Shown in pieces: positions 13,401 to 23,800 of a stretch of 64,000 bases of DNA (the first letter of the stretch is position 1; every line of letters starts with the position of its first letter). Source of the DNA: Siderastrea siderea (taxonomy: Eukaryota > Cnidaria > Anthozoa > Scleractinia > Rhizangiidae). A program made the position numbers and the translations under genes. Location of the stretch: the NCBI GenBank assembly GCA_964030785.1, contig OZ034979.1:37747984-37811983 (forward strand). The letters are read 5' to 3'. The notes under the pieces are model-generated. The model did not search any database. It saw only the letters and a program-made list of their open reading frames with translations, and was not told where the DNA came from.

Positions 13401-13487
13401 GATGTATTCATGTCCTGACAGGCGTGAAAAAAAAAGATTTGCAAAATTCAATTGGTCTCTATTAGAATGCTTTGTCATATATCTGTT
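10464..13487. other. Unit A AT-rich flank with LINE-tail-like and palindromic sequence
   Basis: No gene. It holds a LINE-tail-like ATAAATAAAGGATGTTGTTG (about 11366), a stretch related to 4685-5080 (11428-11800), a cluster of TTTCAGCC palindromes (12320-12600) and a C-run near 13171. The homologous stretch in unit B is 26915-29842. Confidence 0.6.
12320..12600. repeat. Cluster of TTTCAGCC..GGCTGAAA palindromes (unit A)
   Basis: AATTTCAGCCCAGGCTGAAATT at about 12329, CACCGGGCTGAAAATTTG at about 12361, ATTTCAGCCCGGGCTGAAAC at about 12464 and CTCAGCCCAGCTAACCGGAC at about 12546. Each is a short dyad or half of one. Unit B has the same cluster with a different middle part (28795-29040). Confidence 0.7.
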
Positions 13488-15424
13488 CGATTCAGAATTT
13501 GCCTTCGTTCGTTAGTGGAGAAGAAGGTGTAAAACGTGGTTCCCTCTGTAATGAAAGGGCATGTTTTGCACCTACTTCTGTTACAGCGGAAAGCTCCAGG
13601 TGTTTTGGGGGGTGGTCTGCGGTGTGTGGCTCTGACTAGAATGTCACGTAGGTTGTTGCAACGGCGGTATGATATGAGAGGAGGAGAAGGGAATGCTGCT
13701 TTGCCTCGCCGTGAAGAACGAAGAATGTTTAGGTTGTTGAAAATGATTTGACGTATGTTAGGAAGGGCGGGATTGAATGTTACTATAAACGGGATTCTGT
13801 TATTCTCTTGTTTCGTAGATGTTTCGAGGGCTTTGCTGCGTGGAATTTGACGTACCTTCTCTATTTCTTCTTTACGAAAACGGTGTTGACATCCTCTCTT
13901 GATTAAATGTGTTGTGAGTGCGTTGGAACGTATGTTAAAGAACTCATCCGTTGAACAAATTCTTCTTAGTCGTAAGGCCATGCTGAACGAGATTGATTGT
14001 TTGGTGTGAGATGGGTGGCAGGATGATTTAAGGAGATACTGATGCTTGTCTGTAGGCTTAACATAAAGGTCAGTTTCTAATCTGCCGTTGATGAGCAGTA
14101 CGTTAACATCAAGGAAGGGGATTTCGTTGTAGGAGAAGGAATCGGTAAATTTGATTGTAGGATGTAGGTTGTTTAAGTATGTGATAAAATCATTTAATTT
14201 TTCTTCGCCATGTGTCCAGAGGAGGAAGATGTCATCGATGTAACGCCACCAGATTAGGGGAGAATGTGAAGCAGCTGCTAGAGCGTCTTTTTCAAATTTT
14301 CCCATGAAAAGATTGGCGTATGAGGGAGCCATTTTGGTCCCCATAGCTGTTCCGTTAATTTGTCTGTAATGCTGTCCATTAAAAGTGAACGTGTTATTAG
14401 TGAGTATCATGCGAATGAGATCACAGAGTCTGGTCATCTGGATAGCATGATTGAGTGGTTCGTCCAGAAATTCGCTGCAGGCTTGGATTCCGTCATGATG
14501 AGGTATGTTTGTAGAGAGTGAAGATACATCAAGGGTAACGAGTAAAACACCATCAGGTAGTTGACCGATGCTGCTGAGTTTGTTGACAAAATGGGTGGTG
14601 TCTTTTATGTAAGAAGGAAGTTTGGTAACTAGTGGTTGAAGATGAAAATCGACAAATTGGGAAATGCGTTCTGTGGGATGGCTATTGCTAGAGACTATAG
14701 GGCGACCAGGATGACCTTGTTTGTGTATTTTAGGAATGGTGTAAAAGCGACCTGGTTTAGGAGAGTTTTCTTTGAGGTATTTCGCTGTCTCGTCATCAAT
14801 CATTTTGTCAAATTGTAATCCAGAAATGTATCTTTTGACACATTCGTGAGTGGGCGGACTAATGTCTTTGTCGATTTTTTCGTAGAATTCTGTGTCGTTG
14901 AGTTGTCGGGGGCATTCATTTTCGTAGCAGTCCATGTCCATGACAACCGTCCCCGAGCCTTTGTCTGCGGGTTTTATGATGATATCTTCCCGCCGGATGA
15001 GACGTTTCAAAGCTCGTCTCTCTCGTTTGGTCAAGTTGTCACGTATTCTAGTTGGCCTAGCGTTGAGTAATTGTTCCTCTATGGTGTTGGAGAATGCGTC
15101 TAAGGAAGCGTCACGTCCGGGGTGGGGGTCCAGGTAGATTTAACACGGAAGGGGTTGTGGCTATCTTGAGATGAATTGTTGTTATTATTGTGAAAGTCGG
15201 AGTCGTCTTATGAAATCAGAGATGTCTGCTTTGAATTCCGGCCAGTTGATATGAGTTGGAGGAGGACAAAATTTGAAGCCAAGAGAGAGTAAATTGAATT
15301 CGTCTTGAGTTAATTGCACGCTTGACAGGTTTATGACGGTGGTGGTGTCTAGTTTCCTAGTTGTTTTTCTACGTTTACGTCTACGTCTGTTGTGTCTGGT
15401 TGAGGTGTTGTTAGAAGTGGTCAC
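13475..15424 (-). pseudogene. Penelope-type reverse transcriptase, truncated and frameshifted (copy A)
   Basis: The largest open part, 15034-13475, encodes about 519 residues: ALKRLIRREDIIIKPADKGS, YTIPKIHKQGHPGRPIVSSN, motif A LVTLDVSSLSTNIPHHD, GTAMGTKMAPSYANLFMGKF, the catalytic WWRYIDDIFLLW and a Cys-rich linker CNRSRCKTCPFI. These are Penelope-like RT motifs. Motif A has Ser where copy B has Tyr. A basic N-terminal part (15424-15185, NRRRRKRRKTTRKLDTTTV) is in another frame; a short deletion after DFIRRLRL, relative to copy B, causes the shift. The GIY-YIG endonuclease is absent and the frame ends in unrelated codons. Non-functional. Confidence 0.9.
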
Positions 15425-15683
15425 GCTTCTGTCTGAAATAAACAGACGAGATGAAACTTAACCTATTTCTATTTTAAAAAAAGAGCTGTTAGTCACGTTT
15501 CCGCTTTCTATGTTTGTCAACCAATCATATTTAATCTTTTCATTTTAATCATTTTAAATCTTGTAACCGTTTCATTCGATTTTTACTTAGCTTTTACAGC
15601 CCCTGATGAAGGTGAGTTTTGTCTCGCCGAAATATTGGGCAATAAAATTACCCTTCTTAGCTGTCCGATCAGCCTTGCAATTG
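13489..15683 (-). mobile_element. Penelope-like retroelement, copy A (end coding for GIY-YIG missing)
   Basis: On the minus strand the element runs from its terminal repeat (15436-15683, with a hammerhead motif) through a basic N-terminal region into the reverse transcriptase. It stops abruptly at about 13489, just after the Cys-rich linker and before the GIY-YIG endonuclease. The left flank up to CATATATCTGTT (ending 13487) matches unit B up to 29842, and the right flank matches from 37330. This copy therefore sits at a deletion/rearrangement junction rather than being an ordinary 5'-truncated insertion. Confidence 0.88.
15599..15640 (+). ncRNA. Hammerhead ribozyme motif in Penelope terminal repeat (copy A)
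   Basis: GCCC (15599-15602), CTGATGA (15603-15609), stem II GGTGAG / CTCGCC (15611-15616 with 15623-15628, one G.U pair), GAAA (15629-15632), a minimal stem III A-UA-U, then GGGC (15637-15640) pairing with GCCC as stem I. This is the minimal type I hammerhead layout known from Penelope-like elements; cleavage would fall between U15636 and G15637. The core is complete. Activity of such one-pair stem III forms may need a dimer. Confidence 0.75.
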
Positions 15684-16101
15684 TTGTTGTTTTTTTTTTA
15701 AAGAAACGTCCTTCCAGCCCAACCTCGTTCCCAGGATCTTTCTTCTTCCCGTCCCCTGGAGGAAAAAGTTATTTTAAACTTCCGGTTCCGGTCATGACGT
15801 CATATGTTTGTGACGTCACGTAAGGTAAACAAAACCTAAGAATGTCACCTCACAACGATGTATGTGAGCGTCAACGTTCCATACTTTTATGACACAGACA
15901 AACCGCTGTTAACCTTGTGGTAGCGGTTTAGGTAGCGGTACATGTCTTACATGTAACGCATGTGCAACTGAGTTCAACTCAATGGTACCTAACACATTTG
16001 AGAGAAACGACAGCCGGAAATACGTCTGCGTTCGCAGGCTACATTGACTTTGCCTAAAGCAAAATATGAATAATTATTATTCAACAAATTGTGACTATTT
16101 A
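15684..16101. other. Shared right flank of Penelope insertion, unit A
   Basis: 15684-15856 matches 37330-37506 and 15870-16080 matches 39281-39495. In unit B the two parts are separated by a LINE. No gene. Contains TGACGTCATATG and TGACGTCACG, CRE-like dyads near 15795-15820, also present in unit B. Confidence 0.6.
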
Positions 16102-16212
16102 ACAATTATCCTGCGAAATCGCGCGGAATATCACCTGATACTTAGCCGACGAGGCCGTAGGCCGAGTTGGCTTAATCAGGGGATATTCCGCAACATTGAG
16201 CAGGATAATTGT
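16102..16212. repeat. Long hairpin, palindromic element core (unit A)
   Basis: AACAATTATCCTGC faces GCAGGATAATTGTT, and GCGGAATATCACCTGAT faces ATCAGGGGATATTCCGC. The loop region TAGCCGACGAGGCCGTAGGC is itself partly self-complementary. The same hairpin is at 40118-40230 in unit B. Confidence 0.85.
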
Positions 16213-16330
16213 TTTATTATTCAACAAATTCCTATCGCCTACCATTTTCAGAACGAGAAAAACTACGGCTCTATGATAAAAACGCTAAAAGCTAGGAACA
16301 CATAAGCTTAATAAAAATCAAAACAGAACT

Positions 16331-17334
16331 TCAAGAAATCGAAGTTTACTACCGTTCACTTAAAAAGACTTATTTACAAACTCATGTTTGGAAATGACAA
16401 GACAAAGGGAAAAAAATATTCTACCTTACCGAGAATAAGTCCTCTTCCTGTGAATTAAAATCTTTTCAACTTGAGTCTTTACAACTTTCCGTGAGCAAGT
16501 GTGCAGCCTGCTTCGTCCGCAATAGCATTTTCTTGGTTGAATTCTCATTATGAAAATTCCAAGTCAACCTCTGGATATCTTTGTGAGCTGAAGCAAATAC
16601 TTGCTGACTTTTTGAGAGCATTTAATCGTGGAAAGTTTCTTCCAGAGAGTTAAAATCTACGGAGAACACTGCTAAAACTGCCTCGCTTTTCAAAATGGCC
16701 GCCAAACAAGCAATAAAAGAAAATCTGCAGTGCACTTCCAAATATGGTCATTTACGTATATCGCAGGATATCTGTCATGTAGGATGACAGATATTGAGGG
16801 CTTCCTTACCATATATGGGCATAGTGACAATTTGTTGAATAATAAGCCCATATATTGAAAGGAAGCCCTCAATATCTGTCATCCGTACATGACAGATATC
16901 CTGCGATATGCGTAAATAACCATATTTGGAAGTGCACTGCAGATTTTCTTTCACTGCTTGTTTGGCGGCCATTTTGAAAAGCCTGGCAGTTTTAGCAGTG
17001 TTCTACGGAAATTTTAACTCCCTGGAAGAAACTTTCCACGGATTAAATGCTCTCAAAAAGTCAATAAGTATTTGCTTCAGCTCACAAAGATATCCAGAGG
17101 TAGACTTGGAATTTTCATAGTGAGAACTCAACCAAGAAAATGCTATTGCGAACGAAGCAGCACACTTGCTCACGGAAAGTTTAAAAGACTAAAGTTGAAA
17201 AGATTTTAATTCACAGGAAGAGGACTTATTCTCGGTAAGGTAGCAATATTTTTTTTACTTTGTCTTGTCGTATCCAAACATGAGTTTGTAAATAAGTCTT
17301 TTAAAGTGAACGGTAGTAAACTTCGATTTCTTGA
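16331..17334. mobile_element. Large palindrome, about 490-bp arms, 32-bp loop (foldback element, unit A)
   Basis: The left arm 16331-16820 (from TCAAGAAATCGAAGTTTACT to ACCATATATGGGC) is mirrored at 16853-17334 (GCCCATATATTGAAAGGAAG to CTTCGATTTCTTGA). The loop is ATAGTGACAATTTGTTGAAT plus 12 bases. The arms carry AAAATGGCCGCCAAACAAGC and its mirror. No conserved protein. In unit B the same arms occur in the opposite order around the hairpin (39514-42080), so the unit A version is a rearranged derivative. Confidence 0.88.
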
Positions 17335-17797
17335 GAAACTTTCCGAGCTCGACCTCGCATAATTTTCTTGCCTGGTCACGGAGCTGCGTGATACCAGCGT
17401 GTCTGGGATATATACGGCATTCTCTTCAGAACCCCCAAAGGGAGAGATGAGATTGTTTCAGCCATTTCTGAGCTCCAAAACAATAAAAATGTTATTTTTT
17501 ACAGCCCTGTTTTAAGTGTGAAGCCAACTGATTAAGACAAGAAGTATTAAAGATTTCATGAATTAAACAATAGAATTGGAAGCTGGACTAAACACCCAAA
17601 AAGACACTGAAACACGTGTGTTTAACTAACGTCAGGAGCCCGTACATAACCACTGAGCAGTCTGCTTCCTACTGATGGTGTGCAAGCAGTTTTTAACCCC
17701 TCATTTATTTCTTAACTCACGCCTCATTTATACAAATTCAACCAGAGTGGCCTCTTACATGTAATAGATATTCAATTTTTTGCAGTAGCCGTCAGCG
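17335..17797. other. Upstream region of APOL copy 2
   Basis: Matches 42605-43067 upstream of copy 3 over its length (AGCTCGACCTCG, GGTCACGGAGCTGCGTGATA, CCAGCGTGTCTGGG). It ends in TTCAATTTTTTGCAG (ending 17785), an acceptor, 12 bases before the ATG. Confidence 0.7.
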
Positions 17798-19539
17798 ATG
17801 GAAAACAATGACGATAGCGGCAATCTGCCCGAAAACAAGAACTCGTTTACCGGTACGGTCAACCAAATCACTGAATGGTTTGAACAGTTGCGTAGACTTA
17901 GGGTGGAGTTAAGTGATGCCTTTCGGCAATGGATACCAATGAGGTCGCGTACTAGGGCACAGCTTGAGGAACTGGCGACAAACCTTCATGAACACCCCAG
18001 AAATGTTAACATTTCAACCATCACAGGAGCGTCCATTGGTACCGTGGGAGGGATCCTGTCGGTAGCGGGCCTCATTGCTGCACCCTTCACGTTTGGTGCC
18101 GGCCTTGTAGTGTCTCTTGTAGGAGCCGGGATTGGTGGAGCGGGGGGTCTGGTCATGTCAGGGTCCAAAGTTGTTGAGATAATCCTGGAAAAGTTAGGAC
18201 TTAAGGTGATTCCATTCAATTGCATTGCACATCCTTTCTGCGCATCATTTTTTGCGTGATTAGCGCGCGCACGAGCGCGCGCGCATTCGGAACTTGATAG
18301 GTTTCCTATGGAGGCTGAGCTGTTCAGAGAAATAAATGGTCGTTTTCTCCCAAACGAACTCGGTGACCCCACTTTTTTATTCCATTTATTTAAGGAAAAT
18401 ACGACTTTACATGACATATTCAAATTTGAAGAATTTTTCATTATTCAATTTTGAAATATTCCGGTTGATTCACTGTTACAGTCAGTTTTTAGGCGTTTCA
18501 CTGCAACCGTGCAGACGCTCGATTTGCCTATTATTTCAAAGTAGTTTAGTTGTTACGGCAATTTTGAGACGTTTTACTATAACGTTGTTCTTCTATCATA
18601 AGAATAATGCTTATATTTCATTGCTAGTAATAACTTTGTTGAAGTAATGGGTGTCTCTAGTACAAGGATAGGTTTTTTAATATTGCTGTCTAAAGATAGC
18701 AAAGTACCTATATACTACAGTCCCATAGCGTGAAATCGGACACGGTGACCCCCGCTTTTTATTTTATTTTTTTAATGTACTAAGTGTAATTAGTAACTGT
18801 GCAAAGTTTCAGCAAATTCTCATTACAACTTCTTTTCCGATGGAATCACCTTAAAGAGGTGCAAGCGACAATTGAAGAGGATCGCCAAGCTTGCAGAGAA
18901 CTTCAACAACAGTTAGACTCCTTGGAGGACTTCATTTCCCAGCTGGCAGAGTTTCTCAAACCCTTACATGATGACGCGATGCTGCTAAGGGAATTAGAAG
19001 GGAGTGGCTTCGAGTTTATTCGTGGCCGAATATTCTTTAATGACATCGGTTCGTCAACTGAAGAGAGGGTGGAAATCGGCGCCAGGTTCTTCCGAGCTGC
19101 GACCTCTGCCGCTACAATATCAGCTTCAGCGGTCGCTACCGCGGGCGTCGTGGCACGAAGCGCGGCCCTTGCGGGAACTCGCGCGGCACATCTTGCTGGT
19201 TCTGTTATCAGCGCGGCGCTCCTGCCCTTTGATATCACCTTGCTCGTAAAATCATCTCTGGAGCTACATCGTGGATCCTCGTCCCCCGCTGTAGAGGATA
19301 TCAGGCGGATTCTGGATGAACTGGAATGCCCAGACGAGGAGGAGATACAAGGTTTGGTGGAGAGCTTCATTGATGAGAAGTTTACCGAGGCTTATAATAA
19401 AATAGATTGCGATAAACAACGAGAAAATCAGGCTGATGATTTTGATGATGACGATTTGGATGATGATACCCTAAGCGTCGATGAAACACGAAGGGAAATC
19501 GACAAGGAAAGTTTACTACCCAAAGCAAGTTTAAAATGA
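17798..19539 (+). CDS. Apolipoprotein L-like protein, copy 2 (split by MITE or intron)
   Basis: Exon-like parts 17798-18205 and 18859-19539 are nearly identical to copy 1. Between them lies a 646-bp MITE plus its TTAA duplication. Unspliced, the first frame runs into the MITE and stops at 18259. The junction reads CTTAAG|GTGATT, a reasonable donor, and TTCTTTTCC...TTAAAGAG|GTGCAA, a reasonable acceptor. Both fall between codons, so removal would restore a frame of about 362 residues lacking one Glu relative to copy 1. N-terminal differences from copy 1 include TGTVNQITEWF for IVNEITEQF. The hydrophobic hairpin, second Ala-rich segment and Asp-rich tail are all kept. Without splicing it is a pseudogene. 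Confidence 0.75.
18205..18850. mobile_element. MITE with TTAA target duplication inside APOL copy 2
   Basis: TIRs GGTGATTCCAT (18205-18215) and ATGGAATCACC (18840-18850) are flanked by TTAA at 18201-18204 and 18851-18854. Copies 1 and 3 give the empty site (GGACTTAAAGAGGTGC or GGGCTTAAAGAGGTGC). A TTAA duplication is characteristic of piggyBac and Kolobok families. Internally GGTGACCCCACTTTTTTATT (about 18361) and GGTGACCCCCGCTTTTTATT (about 18743) are direct repeats. A GCGCGCGCACGAGCGCGCGC stretch sits near 18262. No transposase. Confidence 0.93.
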
Positions 19540-20823
19540 AAAGGAAAAATGTGAAACATATTAGAAATGACATGCACATGTCCAAAGAATGGTAAAAATT
19601 GTAATTCACTACAAAAAAGGTGTGTTTTTTTTTAGGAAAGGACAATCAAGTTTAAAATTGTCAATTCCTGGCGAAATCATTCATATTAGTAGACTGCAAC
19701 TGCTTATCTTTAAAGGACAGTAGAAAGTTGTTTGAAACTAGAAGAATATATTTGAACTTGACGTAATTCAGAGAAGTTAAGCAATTTACGGGAAATGTAA
19801 AAGTTAAAGTTTAAATTGTTGCTGTAGATGTTAGTCATGCCAAGTAAAGTGTGATCTGCGTTCTTACGTGTTTATGGTAACGCCTGTAATTGTTCAAGGA
19901 CTTTTAGGATTCCCTAGAACCTGTTTTTACCGGACCGAACATGGGTTATTGCGTGGGTTACAGCAACCTCCACCCTCGTTCCCATGTTGAGCAGGAAGAT
20001 TTATTATGTGCTTATAGCCTCCTCCACAGGGAACTCCGAGCTTCCTGCTGGGGCAAAGAACAAAAAATATAGGGGGATAGAGGAGGCCAGTCCCTCTTCC
20101 GTGACCCCGTTCCCATTGATCCCTCCCATGCCCACGATTATTTACGGTTTATTCAGTAATTGGAGTTGCTTGCGGAGGAGGCTAAATATGCTTACTAACT
20201 CAAATATTTTATTTTATTTTCGAACCCTCCTCTTCCCAGAAGGGGACCAGTACCCATATTTATTGAACGTCTCGCAAAAACATTACACATCCTTTAATTT
20301 TAATTGACAACCCGTATTTAACTGAGACGTCTAATCGTAGTTAATATAAGTCCAAAACGCATGAAAACGTTGAAATGAACAATGTAATTAATGCCTCCTC
20401 CAAATAGCAGGGAAAGTGTCGAAATATATAACGTATACTGGATTGACTGAAATTGCTTGCTTGATAGTTACAAGTTTCGAGACTTTTCCTGCTGTTAGTT
20501 GAGAGGCTTTAATGTTTGGAAAGCGACGGTTAAATCAAAAACTTAGTTGCAATTTTTGTCTACTGACTTTTACTGTTCAAAAACCCTAACATTAGGAAAC
20601 TTTACGTTTTGTTCTTACAAATTGTTATTTGGAGTAAATTGAATAACGGTCTCTATCGAAACAAAGCCTCTTCTCATGAAACAAAAATATTTAATGAATA
20701 GATTAATACCACGTGAAGAGGGATGCCTAGTTCCCAGGCCTCCTTATTTCGTCATGGTGGAACCGTTTCGGGTCACGTGGTCCGATCAGAACACTTTTAG
20801 AGGGGGATCTTGGGTTTCTCTGG
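19540..20823. other. Unit B flank downstream of APOL copy 2
   Basis: Non-coding, almost identical to 9113-10421, ending at the insertion point of the Academ-like element. Confidence 0.8.
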
Positions 20824-20826
20824 TTA

Positions 20827-23800
20827 TAGTCCAGCAATATGGTGCACAAAAAGACCATTATTGTGCACATGTGGTTAAAAGCATAAAACTTGGCATACTT
20901 ATAGTATAGCACAAACAGATTAATTTCAGCTATGGGCCCACCTCGATTTCTTCCAGGGGGGTGCAAATTCGCTACCTACAGGGGAGGGGTAGGGCAAATA
21001 ACTGAAAAATCGTTAAAATTTGTTTATACCTAGTCAAATCAGCTCTTATCTTACAAAATTACGTCTCTAATAGCTTTATTATATTTCAAGCTTGAAATGA
21101 TGCTGATTTCTTCAGGGGGGACACTTTGGGATACTCAGGGGGGAGGGGAGGGGAAGTAAACTTGTTTGTAATACCTCTAAACGTATAACAATGAGAGTTT
21201 TATAAATATTTTTATGTTGACAATATAAATTCAGCGTTCCTATGCAATTTTAGTTAAACCAAAAATTGTTTAAGTTAAATTGTGGGACAACCGGTATAAA
21301 AAGGACTGGGAACGAGAAGGCTCGGTTACAAAGGTCTTAAAGATGGCGGCCCCCATGGTCGCCATTTCTAGAAGCTCTGTAAGGTTTGAGGTACGTTTAT
21401 ATTCTTTCTATTAACTCTTATTGACATTAGCAAGAGAATATTGTATTTTTATTAATTTACACTCTATATCTTAGCTGTAATTATTAAAAAGTTCTTTCAT
21501 TTGAGTAAACATCCATCAGGTATTTTCTTCTTTTCGAATTTGATAATAGCAAGAACATCTTCAAAATGTGGTTTACTTTTGTGTAAATATCTTCTTTTGA
21601 CTATTTTATTGAGACTTTATTTGATTTTATTGATTTCATAAGGTAAAAATATACAAATTTAGCAAGTAATTACAAGTAACAACAATGGCTACCAATTCAA
21701 AAGGTAAGATTATTATGTGCAGTACACAATGGCAATCTTTATAATATGTTTACAATTACATGATTTTAGATAGTGCTCAAAATATAATAAATCACCAAAA
21801 TTAAAGACAATTTGAAAATATTATTTTAAAGAAAACAATCCTATCGACTGGAAGAGATGTATATTGTGTCAGAAAGAAACAGCAGAGAGGCTGCGCTGTC
21901 CGTATGATTCCAAACAAGCAGGAGTTGAATCATGGTATGAGAACCTTGCTGCTAACATACAACGATTTCACGATCTTGGTCGTATGCCTATCGAGGTTAA
22001 TGTGGCAGGTCTTTCCTCTCAAGATAATACCTTGGCAGGAGCACTGAATACTAACAAGGCTAAGTGGCACAAATCCTGTAGGGATAGATTTAGCAACCTT
22101 AAACTAGAGAGAGCTGAAAAAAGATCGGCAGATCCCGCGTCAGACAATAAATTTGAGGACAGTAAAAAGATGCGCCGTATTACATCTGCAACAAATGTCA
22201 AGTCTTGTTTTTTCTGTGAAAAAGAGTCAGGGAAACTTCACAGAGTTTCAACTCTGAATGTAGATTCCAAAGTTAGAGAATGTGCCCTGAAACTAAATGA
22301 TACTATGTTGTTGGCTAAGCTCAGTGCTGGCGATATGCCAGCTCTAGATGCAACGTATCATACCAAATGTCTAGCAACGCTCTACAAAAAAGCTGCAAAT
22401 GTTGAACAGGGATCTGAAGATACCACGTATGAGGCAGTTCAGGAAGGTATAGCGCTAGCAGAGCTCATATTATTCATAGAGGACAGTCGTGGAGATTCAA
22501 ATGTTAGTCCAGTGTTTAAATTAGCAAATATCACCAAAATGTATGAAACAAGGCTCAAACAGTTCATGTTGATGTTTCAAAACGCATTCACAGCACAAGG
22601 CTAAAGGAACGCATCCTAGCTTACTGCCCTGGTCTGAAAGAGTATAAAGATGGTCGTGATGTAATTTTGGCATTCGACGAAGACGTCGGGCAACTCCTGA
22701 AGAAATCAGCAGAAATAAGTTATGATTGCGATGCAATGATTCTTTCTAAAGCAGCTAAAATCGTTCGTCGAGATATTCTTGCTATGGAAAACAATGAGTT
22801 TTCTGGAACATTCGAGACAGAATGCCAAGAGAATTCTGTCCCACCATCGTTGCTGTCCCTAGTAGAGATGATAATGGGTGGTACAAATATTGAAGATCAA
22901 TCAAGCAATGTTGTTGAAATCCAAGCCGCTCTGAGCACATCGCAGCTAATTAGGTACAACTGTATTGTTCGACGTCGTAAAAATTCAGTAGCCGCATACC
23001 ATGCTAAAGCTCGAGAGACACCACTGCCCATCTATCTTGGTCTCATGGTACACGCTGAAACCAGGAAAAGAGGTTTAGTTGACAAATTGTATGACCTTGG
23101 ACTTTCCATATCTTATAACAGAGTTCTGGAGATTTCTACAGCAATGGGAAACAGAGTTTGTGCACAATTTGAGGAGGAAAATGCAGTCTGTCCGATAAAT
23201 CTCCGAACTGGTTTGTTCACCACAAGTGCACTTGACAACATCGATCACAATCCCAGTTCCACTACAGCTACTGGATCGCTACATGGTACAGGAATTTCAC
23301 TTTTTCAGCATCCGACTCCTGATAATCCAGGCCAAGAGCGAGAATGCACACCAACCATTGCATTTGAGTCTACCAAGTCAATCACACCACTTCCACAGGA
23401 CTATTCAAGCGTCCCCCCCGTAGATCCTTGGGCAAAAGAGCCATCGTTTCCTGAAACCAGCGTTTCTCTGGATCAGTTTAAAGAGCAGACTGTCGACATT
23501 ACAGCACAGTACGAATGGCTGAATCACGTCAAAGATGAGCTAGACGGGAACGAAAGCAATGATGAAATTCAAATCATGTCTTTGTCATGGGCAGCATTCT
23601 ATGCAAGTAGAATCCCTCAGAATACAATCAGGTTGACGGATATCAACTTTTTCAAGAGGAAGCTCATTCAGTCGCGATGATACTCCATGCAATGAATATA
23701 GTCAACAAGTCAGTGCAAGTGTTAAATCCAGGCCAGATTCCTGTAATTGCATGCGACCAACCACTCTATGCGATCGCCAAAAGAATCCAATGGCACTGGC

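Larger units (their letters stand above)
8000..17797. repeat. Tandem segmental duplication, unit A (APOL copy 1)
   Basis: Order: APOL CDS (8027-9112), shared flank with a candidate 5' exon near 10360-10463, AT-rich flank to 13487, Penelope-like element interior (13489-15683), shared right flank, palindromic element, then the upstream region of APOL copy 2. Segment 9113-10424 matches 19540-20824 almost base for base, and 10424-13487 matches 26866-29842. Unit A lacks the Academ-like transposon, the LINE and the foldback insertions of unit B, so it serves as an empty-site reference. Confidence 0.9.

Noticed and set aside
13481..13495. GTTCGATTC resembling a tRNA T-loop
   Set aside because: No A-box or cloverleaf around it; it is simply the Penelope junction.
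13475..15034. Penelope copy A as a normal 5'-truncated retroinsertion
   Set aside because: The missing part is the 3' coding end, and flanks match unit B across a rearranged interval, which fits inversion and deletion better.
18336..18647. 103-codon plus-strand frame inside the MITE
   Set aside because: No conserved features, AT-rich composition and no counterpart; non-coding MITE interior.
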